DNA of 64,000 nucleotides from CBDCWQ01 sp965223435 (lineage in GTDB: Bacteria; Myxococcota; Kuafuiibacteriia; Kuafuiibacteriales; Kuafuiibacteriaceae): the NCBI GenBank assembly GCA_965223435.1, contig CBDCWQ010000009.1, positions 274,646-338,645 of the forward strand. The letters are read 5' to 3'. This document shows, in pieces, positions 57,216 to 64,000 of the stretch. A program made the translations under genes and the position numbers. Each line of letters begins with the position of its first letter. The first letter of the stretch is position 1. The notes beneath the pieces were generated by a model that worked only from the letters and a program-made list of their open reading frames with translations, was not told the origin of the DNA and ran no database searches.

Positions 57216-57264
57216 CCACGACCACGACCACGGCCACGTAGACGTACGTAGACGTAGACGTAGG
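57213..57264. repeat. Simple hexamer repeat (CACGAC then GTAGAC)
   Basis: Three to four copies of CGACCA/CACGAC run into four imperfect copies of GTAGAC. The tract sits between the broken membrane-protein gene and the NAD operon promoter. Both blocks are period-six and together about 52 bases long, so slippage can alter their length. Confidence 0.7.
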
Positions 57265-57325
57265 ATTGATTCGGGACACCCCTGGTATCAGGCCCTTGGA
57301 GGGGAGCCGCCGCTGGAGCGATGTT

Positions 57326-57361
57326 TATGTGTTGACATGACTCAAATTGATGTATAACATA
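57326..57361 (+). promoter_or_regulatory. NAD operon promoter overlapping an inverted repeat (candidate NrtR operator)
   Basis: TTGACA (57332-57337) and TAACAT (57355-57360) have a 17-base spacer, a good sigma-70-type promoter. An imperfect inverted repeat spans it: TATGT (57326-57330) pairs with ACATA (57357-57361), and TTGACAT with ATGTATAA inside. Its placement over both promoter elements is what a repressor site should look like, and a NrtR gene lies in the same operon. The ATG of nadE is 25 bases further, after AAGGAG (57370-57375). Confidence 0.6.
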
Positions 57362-57385
57362 CCCAAAATAAGGAGAAACCATTCC

Positions 57386-58414
57386 ATGCCTGTTTTGGAC
57401 ACCCAGCGACTGATCGACAACCGCATTCACGCCCTTCGCGACTTTCACGAAAAGGCCCGGACCCAAAGAGCAGAACTCGATATCTCTGGCGGCGTCGACT
57501 CCGCAGTGATGCTCGGACTGCTCGAACGAGCCCTCGGCAAGGAGAACATCACCGCGGTTCACAGCCGTATTCACTCAAGCGACGAATCCCTCGCGCGCGC
57601 CCAGGAAGTCGCAAGTGTCTTCGATGTACCTTTGATCACCATTGACCTTACACCTCACTTTGAAGCGCTGCTCGATTCGATGTTGATGGCCGCACAACAG
57701 GCAGGCTACGCGCTCTCAAAGATTCGGACACGAATACAAGAAGATCCCACCATCCTCGGGTCAATCCGATCCTGCCTTCGAGCACCCCTGGGAAGAGGAT
57801 TCAATCGGCTCACCGGAGGCGGCATCAGACACGGCACCGGCAACGAATGCGAAGATCGATTCTTGCGGTTTTACCAAAAGGGCGGTGACGGCGAAGTCGA
57901 TAGCAATCCCATTGCCATGTTAAGCAAGGGTGAAGTGTTCCAACTGGGACGGGCACTCAAGGTGCCTTTATCCATTCTGGAAGCCACGCCAACCCCTGAC
58001 CTCCAGGGCGTCGGAGACAGGCACAACGACGAACAGGAACTCCTCATGCTCACGGCCGTGCCGTGGACCTACTCTCGAGTCGACGCGGACACGGGCCAAT
58101 ACACGACCGTCGGGAGCATCGAACGTATGAGCCGATTTTTGGACTTTCAAGCACCGGGGAACAAGCCCGTCTTCGAGGTTCTCTTCCAAGATCGCGTCGA
58201 CGAATCCACGCTCGAAGAGCTCACATTGCTGGCCGCACCTTTCTTCGACCACTCTGACCTCGAGGAGGTCCGGGCCTTTGTTCACTCGGCACGAACGATT
58301 GAGGCTCGAACCCGACACAAGATGAATCCCAACTGCCCCAGCCTAGGAACCAGGGAGGAACTGATTCGAGAGGCCATACTCAGCAATGAACTTCCCAAAG
58401 GGACGCCGTCATGA
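57386..58414 (+). CDS. nadE: NAD synthetase (ammonia-dependent type)
   Basis: 342 residues from the ATG at 57386, ten bases after AAGGAG. The PP-loop LDISGGVDSAVMLGLL activates deamido-NAD with ATP. The later blocks IRSCLRAPLGRGFNRLT, GTGNECEDRFLRFYQKGGDGEVDSNPIAMLSKGEVFQLGRAL and ATPTPDLQGVGDRHNDEQEL match the deamido-NAD and ATP sites of NadE. There is no glutaminase domain, so ammonia is the expected nitrogen source. The C-terminal extension (FFDHSDLEEVRAFVHSARTIEARTRHKMNPNCP) matches NadE. It ends in ATGA, coupled to pncA. Confidence 0.95.
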   Translation: MPVLDTQRLIDNRIHALRDFHEKARTQRAELDISGGVDSAVMLGLLERALGKENITAVHSRIHSSDESLARAQEVASVFDVPLITIDLTPHFEALLDSMLMAAQQAGYALSKIRTRIQEDPTILGSIRSCLRAPLGRGFNRLTGGGIRHGTGNECEDRFLRFYQKGGDGEVDSNPIAMLSKGEVFQLGRALKVPLSILEATPTPDLQGVGDRHNDEQELLMLTAVPWTYSRVDADTGQYTTVGSIERMSRFLDFQAPGNKPVFEVLFQDRVDESTLEELTLLAAPFFDHSDLEEVRAFVHSARTIEARTRHKMNPNCPSLGTREELIREAILSNELPKGTPS

Positions 58415-59211
58415 GCCCCCGCGTTCACCTCGTCATCATCGACCCACAAAACGATTTTTGTGACCCCAACGGATCCCTTGCGGTTCCCGGTGCAAAACGC
58501 GACATGGAACGCCTAGCCCACATGATCGAACGGCTCAAGGCGCAGATCGGTCAGATCCACGTCAGCCTCGATGCCCATCACCGGCTCGACATCAGCCATC
58601 CTTTGTGGTGGCAAACCCCGGGCGGCCACGCACCCGATCCGTTCACCCCAATCACGGCTGACGACCTCGTGAACGGACGGTACCGGACCCGAATGCCAGA
58701 CGCCTATGACCGAAGCCTCAAGTATCTTGAGACACTCGAACGCACCGCTCGGTTTGGCCATGTTGTGTGGCCTTTCCATTGCCTCATCGGTGACGAAGGC
58801 CAAACCATCGAGCCGGTCCTTGGCGACGCAATACATGCGTGGGAAGAGCGCCTGGGTTGGGTCAATCACGTGCACAAGGGTACCAACCCTTGGACCGAGC
58901 ACTTTTCCTTGGTCCAGGCACAAGTCCCCATGCCCGAGGATCCTAGCACCCATGCCAACCTCGCGCTGGTACACACCCTCGAAAGTGCAGATATCATTCT
59001 CGTGGCGGGTGAGGCCCTGTCCCATTGTGTCGCCCATTCGGTGAGGGACATTGCCAAAAACTTCCGCAATCCCGCATCCATCAAGAAAATGGTGCTCCTG
59101 TCGGATGCGACGCAAAGTGTTCCCGGTTTCGAACCCGCCGCAGAAGCCTTTGTCCGAGAGATGAAGGCCCTCGGGATGCACACTGCAACAACTTCGGATG
59201 TTCTCAAGTAG
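58411..59211 (+). CDS. pncA: Nicotinamidase (isochorismatase-family cysteine hydrolase)
   Basis: 266 residues. The catalytic Asp (IDPQNDF), Lys (VHKGTNPW) and Cys (GEALSHCVAHSVRDI) are in order, and LDAHHRLDISHP supplies the metal His/Asp set of nicotinamidases. It is longer than the 180-210-residue E. coli type and has additional sequence between the Asp and Lys blocks (TPGGHAPDPFTPITADDLVNG), as in other long bacterial and yeast-like nicotinamidases. It hydrolyses nicotinamide to nicotinate, the substrate of the downstream PncB. ATGA overlap with nadE. Confidence 0.93.
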   Translation: MSPRVHLVIIDPQNDFCDPNGSLAVPGAKRDMERLAHMIERLKAQIGQIHVSLDAHHRLDISHPLWWQTPGGHAPDPFTPITADDLVNGRYRTRMPDAYDRSLKYLETLERTARFGHVVWPFHCLIGDEGQTIEPVLGDAIHAWEERLGWVNHVHKGTNPWTEHFSLVQAQVPMPEDPSTHANLALVHTLESADIILVAGEALSHCVAHSVRDIAKNFRNPASIKKMVLLSDATQSVPGFEPAAEAFVREMKALGMHTATTSDVLK

Positions 59212-59219
59212 GCGCAAAC

Positions 59220-59917
59220 ATGCCATTCAGTTATCCGTACCCCCGTCCCGCAGTCACCGTCGACATGGCCGTTGTGACCGTCGCCCATGAAGCCCTTCAG
59301 ATCCTGCTCATCAAAAGAAAGGCCAAGCCCTACAAGGGCCGATGGGCCCTACCCGGCGGATTTGTGGACGTGGGCGACAACGACCGCGGCGAAAGCATCG
59401 ACGAAGCAGCACACGCGAGCTGAAAGAAGAAACAAATCTAGGAAAAAACGATGTGTTTCTTGAGCAGCTGTACACCTTCGGCGCGCCTCATCGAGACCCA
59501 CGAGGCCGAGTCATATCGGTGGCCTACTACGCTCTGGTTTCGGCACATCTTCTTCCTAAGGTTGAAGCGGGGGACGATGCTGCCGAGGTTCAATGGCTCC
59601 CGGTCAACGATGCGCTCCAAAAAAAGCTGGCGTTCGACCATAACAAAATCGTCCGCATGACTTTGGTCCGAATACAAGGAAGAGCCGACTACGATCCCCG
59701 CATCGCGGCCGGCCTTCTGCCTACCGAATTTAGCCAAGCTGAGTTTCGTCGCATTCACGAAGTGATCATGGACCGAAGCTTCGACCGCGGAAACTTCAGC
59801 AAGAAATTTCGGCGCATGATGGAAAACGGGAGCATTCTTCCCGCTTCCGGGCGCCGCATCCTCCGTGGAGCGGGCCGACCGCCCAAACTCTACACCTTTA
59901 GCGGAGCATCCTCATGA
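59220..59917 (+). CDS. nrtR: NrtR-type Nudix/winged-helix regulator of NAD metabolism, frameshifted near 59414
   Basis: With one C restored the product is about 232 residues. The first frame reads AVVTVAHEALQILLIKRKAKPYKGRWALPGGFVDVGDNDRGESIDEAAH and would stop at 59421. The second continues RELKEETNL, so the Nudix box is whole across the lesion. QLYTFGAPHRDPRGRVISVAYYALV and ADYDPRIAAGLLPTEFSQAEFRRIHEVIMDRSFDRGNFSKKFRRMMENG then match the NrtR winged-helix domain, ending RGAGRPPKLYTF. NrtR represses NAD biosynthesis genes and is released by ADP-ribose or related Nudix ligands. Its place between pncA and pncB matches its targets. As given the gene would be truncated after the Nudix half. ATGA overlap with pncB. 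Confidence 0.9.
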
Positions 59918-61386
59918 CCCACCTCAAAACCGTCTACCGAGAGTCCCTCTCTTTGCTCACAGACCTCTACCAGCTCACCATGGCCTACGGGTACTGGAAA
60001 TCGGGCCGCAGCGAAGATGAAGCGGTCTTTCATTTGTTCTTCCGCAAGGCACCGTTTTCTGGAGGATACACGGTCTCTGCTGGGCTTGGGACCGCCATCG
60101 AACTCCTCAACAATTTTGAGGTGGATGCGTCTGATCTGGCGTATTTGTCAACGCTTTCAGGCAACGACGGCAAACCCCTTTTTGAACCCGCATTCCTGGA
60201 CTACCTGGAGAATCTTTCTTTTGCGTGTGATGTCGATGCGGTCCCGGAAGGGACCCTGGTGTTTCCCCACGCACCTCTTCTGAGAGTACGCGGTCCCCTT
60301 CTCCAAGCCCAACTCATCGAGACTTTTCTTCTGAACATCATCAACTTCCAAACCCTGGTTGCAACCAAGGCAGCACGCGTGGTTCGCGCCGCCAAAGGCG
60401 AACCGGTTTTGGAGTTTGGGCTCCGACGAGCGCAGGGCATCGATGGTGCATTGAGCGCAACCCGAGCGGCGTTTATCGGTGGCGTGCGGGCAACCTCAAA
60501 CGTCCTCGCGGGAAAGCTTTTTGGCATCCCAGTCAGAGGAACACACGCCCATAGCTGGGTGATGTCTTTTGGGTCCGAAACCGAGGCCTTCGAAACGTAC
60601 GCCCAAGCCATGCCCAACAACACGGTGTTTTTGGTTGATACCTACAACACCCTTGACGGCGTACGGAATGCGGTCGAAACAGGCCTTAAGCTTCGCGCGC
60701 AAGGACACACACTGTTGGGGATCCGTCTCGATTCGGGCGATTTGGCGTGGCTGAGCGCACAGGCCCGGCAAATCCTCGACGCCGCAGGTTTTTCAGACGC
60801 CAAAATAGTCGCGTCCAACGACCTCGACGAACACCTTATCGAAAGCCTTAAACGCCAAGGCGCAAAAATTGGCGTGTGGGGCGTGGGTACCAAACTTGCC
60901 ACCGCGTACGACCAGCCTGCCCTCGGGGGCGTGTACAAACTCGCGGCCCTGCGCCGGCCAGGCAAAACATGGGAATACAAAATCAAACACTCCGAGCAAG
61001 CGCTCAAGACCTCCATTCCCGGTGTTCTCCAGGTCCGGCGATTCCGCGATGACCAAGAATACTGCGGCGACCTGATCTTCGACGAAAATCAATCCTTGGG
61101 CAAAAGCCCTACGGCCGTAAGCCCACACGACCATACCAAACGCAAACACTTTGCCCAAAATCTGCGGTACGAGGACCTCCTGGTCCCCATATTCCAAAAA
61201 GGGTCCCTCAGCTACGCCCTTCCTGAACTTGAGGTCATCCGCAAAAGGACCGAAGATCAGCTTCGCATGTTCCACGATGGCATCAAGCGACTCGATAATC
61301 CCCACGCCTATCCGGTAGGACTGGAGGCCCAACTCCACGAACGAAGGAGCCAGCTGATCCTGGCGGCCCGGGCGGGCCACCGATGA
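59914..61386 (+). CDS. pncB: Nicotinate phosphoribosyltransferase
   Basis: 490 residues. LLTDLYQLTMAYGYWKSG is the family start. The catalytic and PRPP-contact blocks are FGLRRAQGIDGALSATRAAFIGGVRATSNVLAGKLFGIPVRGTHAHSWV (reactive His in THAHSW), LLGIRLDSGDLAWLSAQAR and IGVWGVGTKLATAYDQPALGGVYKLAAL. It makes nicotinate mononucleotide from nicotinate and PRPP, with ATP hydrolysis. Length and order are typical of the Gram-positive/myxobacterial form. Its ATG overlaps the nrtR stop and its stop overlaps the prs start, so all five genes are tightly coupled. Confidence 0.96.
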   Translation: MTHLKTVYRESLSLLTDLYQLTMAYGYWKSGRSEDEAVFHLFFRKAPFSGGYTVSAGLGTAIELLNNFEVDASDLAYLSTLSGNDGKPLFEPAFLDYLENLSFACDVDAVPEGTLVFPHAPLLRVRGPLLQAQLIETFLLNIINFQTLVATKAARVVRAAKGEPVLEFGLRRAQGIDGALSATRAAFIGGVRATSNVLAGKLFGIPVRGTHAHSWVMSFGSETEAFETYAQAMPNNTVFLVDTYNTLDGVRNAVETGLKLRAQGHTLLGIRLDSGDLAWLSAQARQILDAAGFSDAKIVASNDLDEHLIESLKRQGAKIGVWGVGTKLATAYDQPALGGVYKLAALRRPGKTWEYKIKHSEQALKTSIPGVLQVRRFRDDQEYCGDLIFDENQSLGKSPTAVSPHDHTKRKHFAQNLRYEDLLVPIFQKGSLSYALPELEVIRKRTEDQLRMFHDGIKRLDNPHAYPVGLEAQLHERRSQLILAARAGHR

Positions 61387-62315
61387 GCGCTCAAGCCCCT
61401 TTGCTGATCTCTCGCCCGGAGTACGCGTACCTCGCCAAGGAACTGGCGGCGGTGGGCAGTTTCGAACTCGGTCAGCTCGAATGCGATCGCTTCCCGGACG
61501 GCGAACAATATCAGCGCATTCTCAGCCCCGTGGCCAAACGCGATGTGGTATTGCTCGGAGGAACGATCAGCGAGGAAAGTACGCTTGCCATCTACGACCT
61601 CGCGTGCGCCATCGTCAAATACGGCGCAGAACGACTCACCTTGATGATACCCTATTTCGGGTATTCGACCATGGAACGAGCGGTCAAGCCCCAAGAGGTT
61701 GTCGCTGCCAAAACCCGGGCCCGGTTGTTCTCTTTTGTGCCACCCGCAAGTCACGGAAACCGAGTGGTCCTCCTCGATCTCCACAACGAAGGCATTCCTT
61801 ATTACTTTGAGGGCGGCATCACCGCCATCCACGCCTACGCCCATCCCATCATCGTGAAAGCCGCCCAAGAGCTTGGGGGGCAGAATTTTGTCCTCGGGAG
61901 TTCGGACGCCGGAAGAGCCAAGTGGGTTCAATCCTTGGCAAACACCATGGGCGTCGACAAGGCATTCATCTTTAAAAAGAGAATCGACGGACAGACCACG
62001 GAAGTCACTGCGGTCAGCGGCGAAGTGAAGGGGAAGGACGTCATCATTTACGATGACATCATTCGCACCGGCGGCTCCTTGATTGGCGCGGCAACCGCCT
62101 ACCGGAACGCTGGCGCCAAAAAGATATCCGCCATTTGCACCCACGGCGTATTCGCCGGCGATGCCCTCAAGCGACTGGGCGACTGCGGCTTGTTTTCAAA
62201 CATCGTCGCCACCGATAGCCATCCTCGCGCGGTCGCAGCAGCGGGCCCAGCCCTTGATGTTCGATCCGTGGCTTCGGTACTCGCTCCGATCCTGTCTCCC
62301 AGCACGAGCGCCTGA
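61383..62315 (+). CDS. prs: Ribose-phosphate pyrophosphokinase (accessory PRPP synthetase)
   Basis: 310 residues. Typical features are LGQLECDRFPDGEQYQRI (nucleotide region), LTLMIPYFGYSTMERAV (the flexible loop, altered from the usual PYxRQDRR), VVLLDLHNEGIPYYFEG and the PRPP loop DVIIYDDIIRTGGSLIGAA. The family makes PRPP from ribose 5-phosphate and ATP, here feeding PncB. The nucleotide-loop change (FGYSTMERAV for YARQDRKxxx) and the short 'SSDAGRAKW' for SPDxGGxxR make it divergent from housekeeping Prs, so a second copy probably exists elsewhere. Fifth gene of the operon. Confidence 0.9.
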   Translation: MSAQAPLLISRPEYAYLAKELAAVGSFELGQLECDRFPDGEQYQRILSPVAKRDVVLLGGTISEESTLAIYDLACAIVKYGAERLTLMIPYFGYSTMERAVKPQEVVAAKTRARLFSFVPPASHGNRVVLLDLHNEGIPYYFEGGITAIHAYAHPIIVKAAQELGGQNFVLGSSDAGRAKWVQSLANTMGVDKAFIFKKRIDGQTTEVTAVSGEVKGKDVIIYDDIIRTGGSLIGAATAYRNAGAKKISAICTHGVFAGDALKRLGDCGLFSNIVATDSHPRAVAAAGPALDVRSVASVLAPILSPSTSA

Positions 62316-62413
62316 ACGCATGCACCGGTACGAGACCCGAAAAACGAGGGAGACAAGGCAGTGCAGCCGGACAAAGTTGACTTCGACAAGGCCCCCAACC
62401 TAAGCCAAAATGG

Positions 62414-63766
62414 GTGCTTTGCTTGGGCCACCGATGGCCGCTCTTGCTCGCCTTCGGCTCGTCGTTTTGGCACTGCGGCGAAACGGAGCAAGGCCGCGAC
62501 ATCGGCAGCCCAAGCGGCAGCAACAGTCCCGCCATGCCCCACGCACCGGGGCCCCGCGAAATGCCCCAAACGCCCGTAGATCCGCGCGTAGTCACCCAGC
62601 GCCTCGGACCTCCGGACCTCCTTCGAACCGCGGGCCGGCATTCATGCCTTTTGTGGCCAGACGGTACACTCCGCTGCACGGGCTACGGCCAATCGGGACA
62701 ATTGGGACTGGGTGACCAACAAAGTCGAAAGACGCTCACCCCTTTGCCTGAGCTTCAAGTTCGCGATGTCAGTCTGGGACCGCATCACAGCTGCGCAGTT
62801 TTGGAGGATACAAGCATCCGCTGTTTTGGCCAAAACACTTTTGGGCAACTGGGCATTGGGCTTGATCATTTCAACGCCGTTGACTGTAGCCCAAAGGAGG
62901 GGCCCGACGCTTCGTGCGTCCTCACACCCACGCGAGTCATGCACGAAGACCAAACGCCCCTTTGGGGCGCAAAAAGCGTTGCCACGGGCGCCCGTCACTC
63001 GTGCGCGCTCATGCAAAACGGAGACGTTCGCTGCTGGGGCTCAAACCTCGAAGGCACGCTGGGTCTGGGGGGATTTGATCCCAACCCGCACCCCTTCGTT
63101 TCCGCTGCTATCCCCCACCTCGAGGCGGTTGAACTGGTCGCGGGTTCGGGACACACGTGTGCACGAACCCGCGAAGACCGGGTGTACTGCTGGGGAAGAA
63201 ACGCCTTCGGACAACTGGGCAACACAAGAAGGCTACCCGAAGCGTCCCCCCGTCCGGTCCAAGGGCTCGAGCAGGTTCAGGCGCTCGCGGCGGGGCTCGA
63301 ACACAGCTGTGCACTTTTGAGCGACTCTTTGGGCGGACAGGTTTTCTGCTTCGGCCTCAACGATCGCGGGCAACTGGGGGATGGAAGCCAACGGGGCTAC
63401 GCAGCAACCCCGACCCCCGTGCTGCGCGCAGGGTCTCCTCCTCGTCTGCTCGAGGACGTCGACGCCCTCGGCTCGGGAGGCAAACACAATTGCGCGCCAC
63501 CGAAAGGATGGAAAGTATTCTGCTGGGGCGCAAACGACTTCGGACAGCTGGGCTCAGGCACCATAGACCGCGGCCGACACCCCGTAGCCCAGCCGGCAGT
63601 GGTTGTCTCTCAAGCGCAAGCCCTTTCGCGCGGTCACGGACACACCATGTTCGCCGTTTCCCAATCGGGTGAAACCCTCGCCTGGGGTTCCAACGAGATG
63701 GGCCAGGCGAGCCTCAGCAGCCTTCAAAGCTACGGCGTCCCCACCGCGGTGCACAGCATCAGGTAG
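62414..63766 (+). CDS. RCC1-repeat (beta-propeller) exported protein
   Basis: 450 residues from a GTG; the N-terminus (WPLLLAFGSSFWHC) may be a weak signal or lipoprotein signal. Six or seven RCC1 repeats follow: GYGQSGQLGLGD, FGQNTFGQLGIG, WGSNLEGTLGLG, WGRNAFGQLGN, FGLNDRGQLGDG, WGANDFGQLGSG and WGSNEMGQASL, each with the SCAL/TCA strand between (HSCALMQNGDVRCWG). Paired Cys residues per blade are typical of secreted bacterial RCC1 proteins. Role unknown. It converges with rnz and overlaps its 3' end by eight bases. Confidence 0.85.
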   Translation: MLCLGHRWPLLLAFGSSFWHCGETEQGRDIGSPSGSNSPAMPHAPGPREMPQTPVDPRVVTQRLGPPDLLRTAGRHSCLLWPDGTLRCTGYGQSGQLGLGDQQSRKTLTPLPELQVRDVSLGPHHSCAVLEDTSIRCFGQNTFGQLGIGLDHFNAVDCSPKEGPDASCVLTPTRVMHEDQTPLWGAKSVATGARHSCALMQNGDVRCWGSNLEGTLGLGGFDPNPHPFVSAAIPHLEAVELVAGSGHTCARTREDRVYCWGRNAFGQLGNTRRLPEASPRPVQGLEQVQALAAGLEHSCALLSDSLGGQVFCFGLNDRGQLGDGSQRGYAATPTPVLRAGSPPRLLEDVDALGSGGKHNCAPPKGWKVFCWGANDFGQLGSGTIDRGRHPVAQPAVVVSQAQALSRGHGHTMFAVSQSGETLAWGSNEMGQASLSSLQSYGVPTAVHSIR

Positions 63767-64000
63767 TGCTTTTCGGCCGCGCGCGCTTCGGGACCGGCAC
63801 GCGCCGGCCGTCACGTGCGGCCACCACGTTCGGGTGAATTCGACGCGCTTCTTCCAAAAATGCCTCGGTGTACTGATAGCGCTGCGAAAAATGCGTCAGC
63901 ACGAGCTTCTTTGCACCAGACTCGCGCGCAACGGTGGCCGCCTGTTCGGCCGTCATGTGGCCATGATCTTTGGCCTCTCGAGCCTCACTCTTGAGATAGG
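63759..64000 (-). CDS. rnz: Ribonuclease Z, C-terminal part (start outside window)
   Basis: The frame is open from base 64000 and stops at 63759, giving about 80 C-terminal residues: KDHGHMTAEQAATVARESGAKKLVLTHFSQRY, then EEARRIHPNVVAARDGRRV. The GHMTAEQAA helix and LTHFSQRY are the C-terminal signature of RNase Z/BN (tRNase Z), with the metal-binding His of LTHFS. The enzyme cuts the 3' trailer from tRNA precursors. Overlaps the end of the RCC1 gene tail to tail. Confidence 0.88.
   Translation of the reverse strand, partial: YLKSEAREAKDHGHMTAEQAATVARESGAKKLVLTHFSQRYQYTEAFLEEARRIHPNVVAARDGRRVPVPKRARPKSTT

Overview
The window is a GC-rich (about 60%) stretch of bacterial chromosome. It codes densely on both strands, and many genes encode lipoproteins or other exported proteins. 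A C-terminal tail like MYXO-CTERM (Cys-rich linker, one hydrophobic helix, Arg cluster) on a cytochrome, the number of lipoproteins, a degenerate Ser/Thr-kinase-like gene, an RHS/FG-GAP protein and an alpha-2-macroglobulin protein together suggest Myxococcota or a close relative in the former Deltaproteobacteria. That placement is inferred from gene content; no marker gene was compared. I saw no rRNA, tRNA, CRISPR array, IS element or phage structural gene.

Layout. 1-468: end of a gene made of a Cys-containing repeat that returns, in three copies, in the gene at 54161-56686. 518-8067 (-): very large SpvB/FG-GAP/RHS lipoprotein with a one-base frameshift. 8532-17054 (-): alpha-2-macroglobulin-like lipoprotein behind a penicillin-acylase-family hydrolase. 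17266-18845 (-): DUF2279- and DUF924-type proteins. 18981-24308 (+): degenerate kinase-like gene, then three translationally coupled genes for an exported phosphatase, an Omp85-type barrel and a kinase-fold lipoprotein. 24427-30246 (+): DsbA-like lipoprotein, a 4-kb unidentified exported protein (frameshifted), and a toxin-antitoxin remnant. 30295-36740 (-): ftsH, tilS, 3-hydroxyacyl-CoA dehydrogenase, thiolase, tatD. 36818-47256: mostly minus-strand housekeeping, namely pyrB, a probably inactive pyrC-like gene, carA, sucC, sucD, several small lipoproteins and an SpmA-SpmB fusion. 47313-47508: palindromic REP-like repeats. 47527-56686 (+): NAD-type isocitrate dehydrogenase and three large exported proteins. 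56777-57161: broken four-helix membrane protein. 57326-62315 (+): NAD salvage operon (nadE, pncA, nrtR, pncB, prs) with a promoter that overlaps an inverted repeat. 62414-64000: RCC1-repeat protein and the end of rnz.

How genes work together. PncA turns nicotinamide into nicotinate, Prs makes PRPP, PncB joins them to nicotinate mononucleotide, and NadE amidates deamido-NAD. The middle enzyme NadD is absent from the cluster, and NrtR is the expected ADP-ribose-sensing repressor. In the pyrimidine cluster the DHOase homologue has lost several catalytic residues and is probably a structural partner of the aspartate transcarbamoylase. The phosphatase, barrel and kinase-fold lipoprotein are the best candidate for an undescribed system: they look like an envelope phosphorylation/dephosphorylation unit.

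Four otherwise intact genes (RHS, the 4-kb exported gene, the four-helix protein, nrtR) each carry one single-base indel in or beside a short homopolymer. These are either residual sequencing errors or real lesions, and reads are needed to decide. I annotated each as one gene with the lesion marked.
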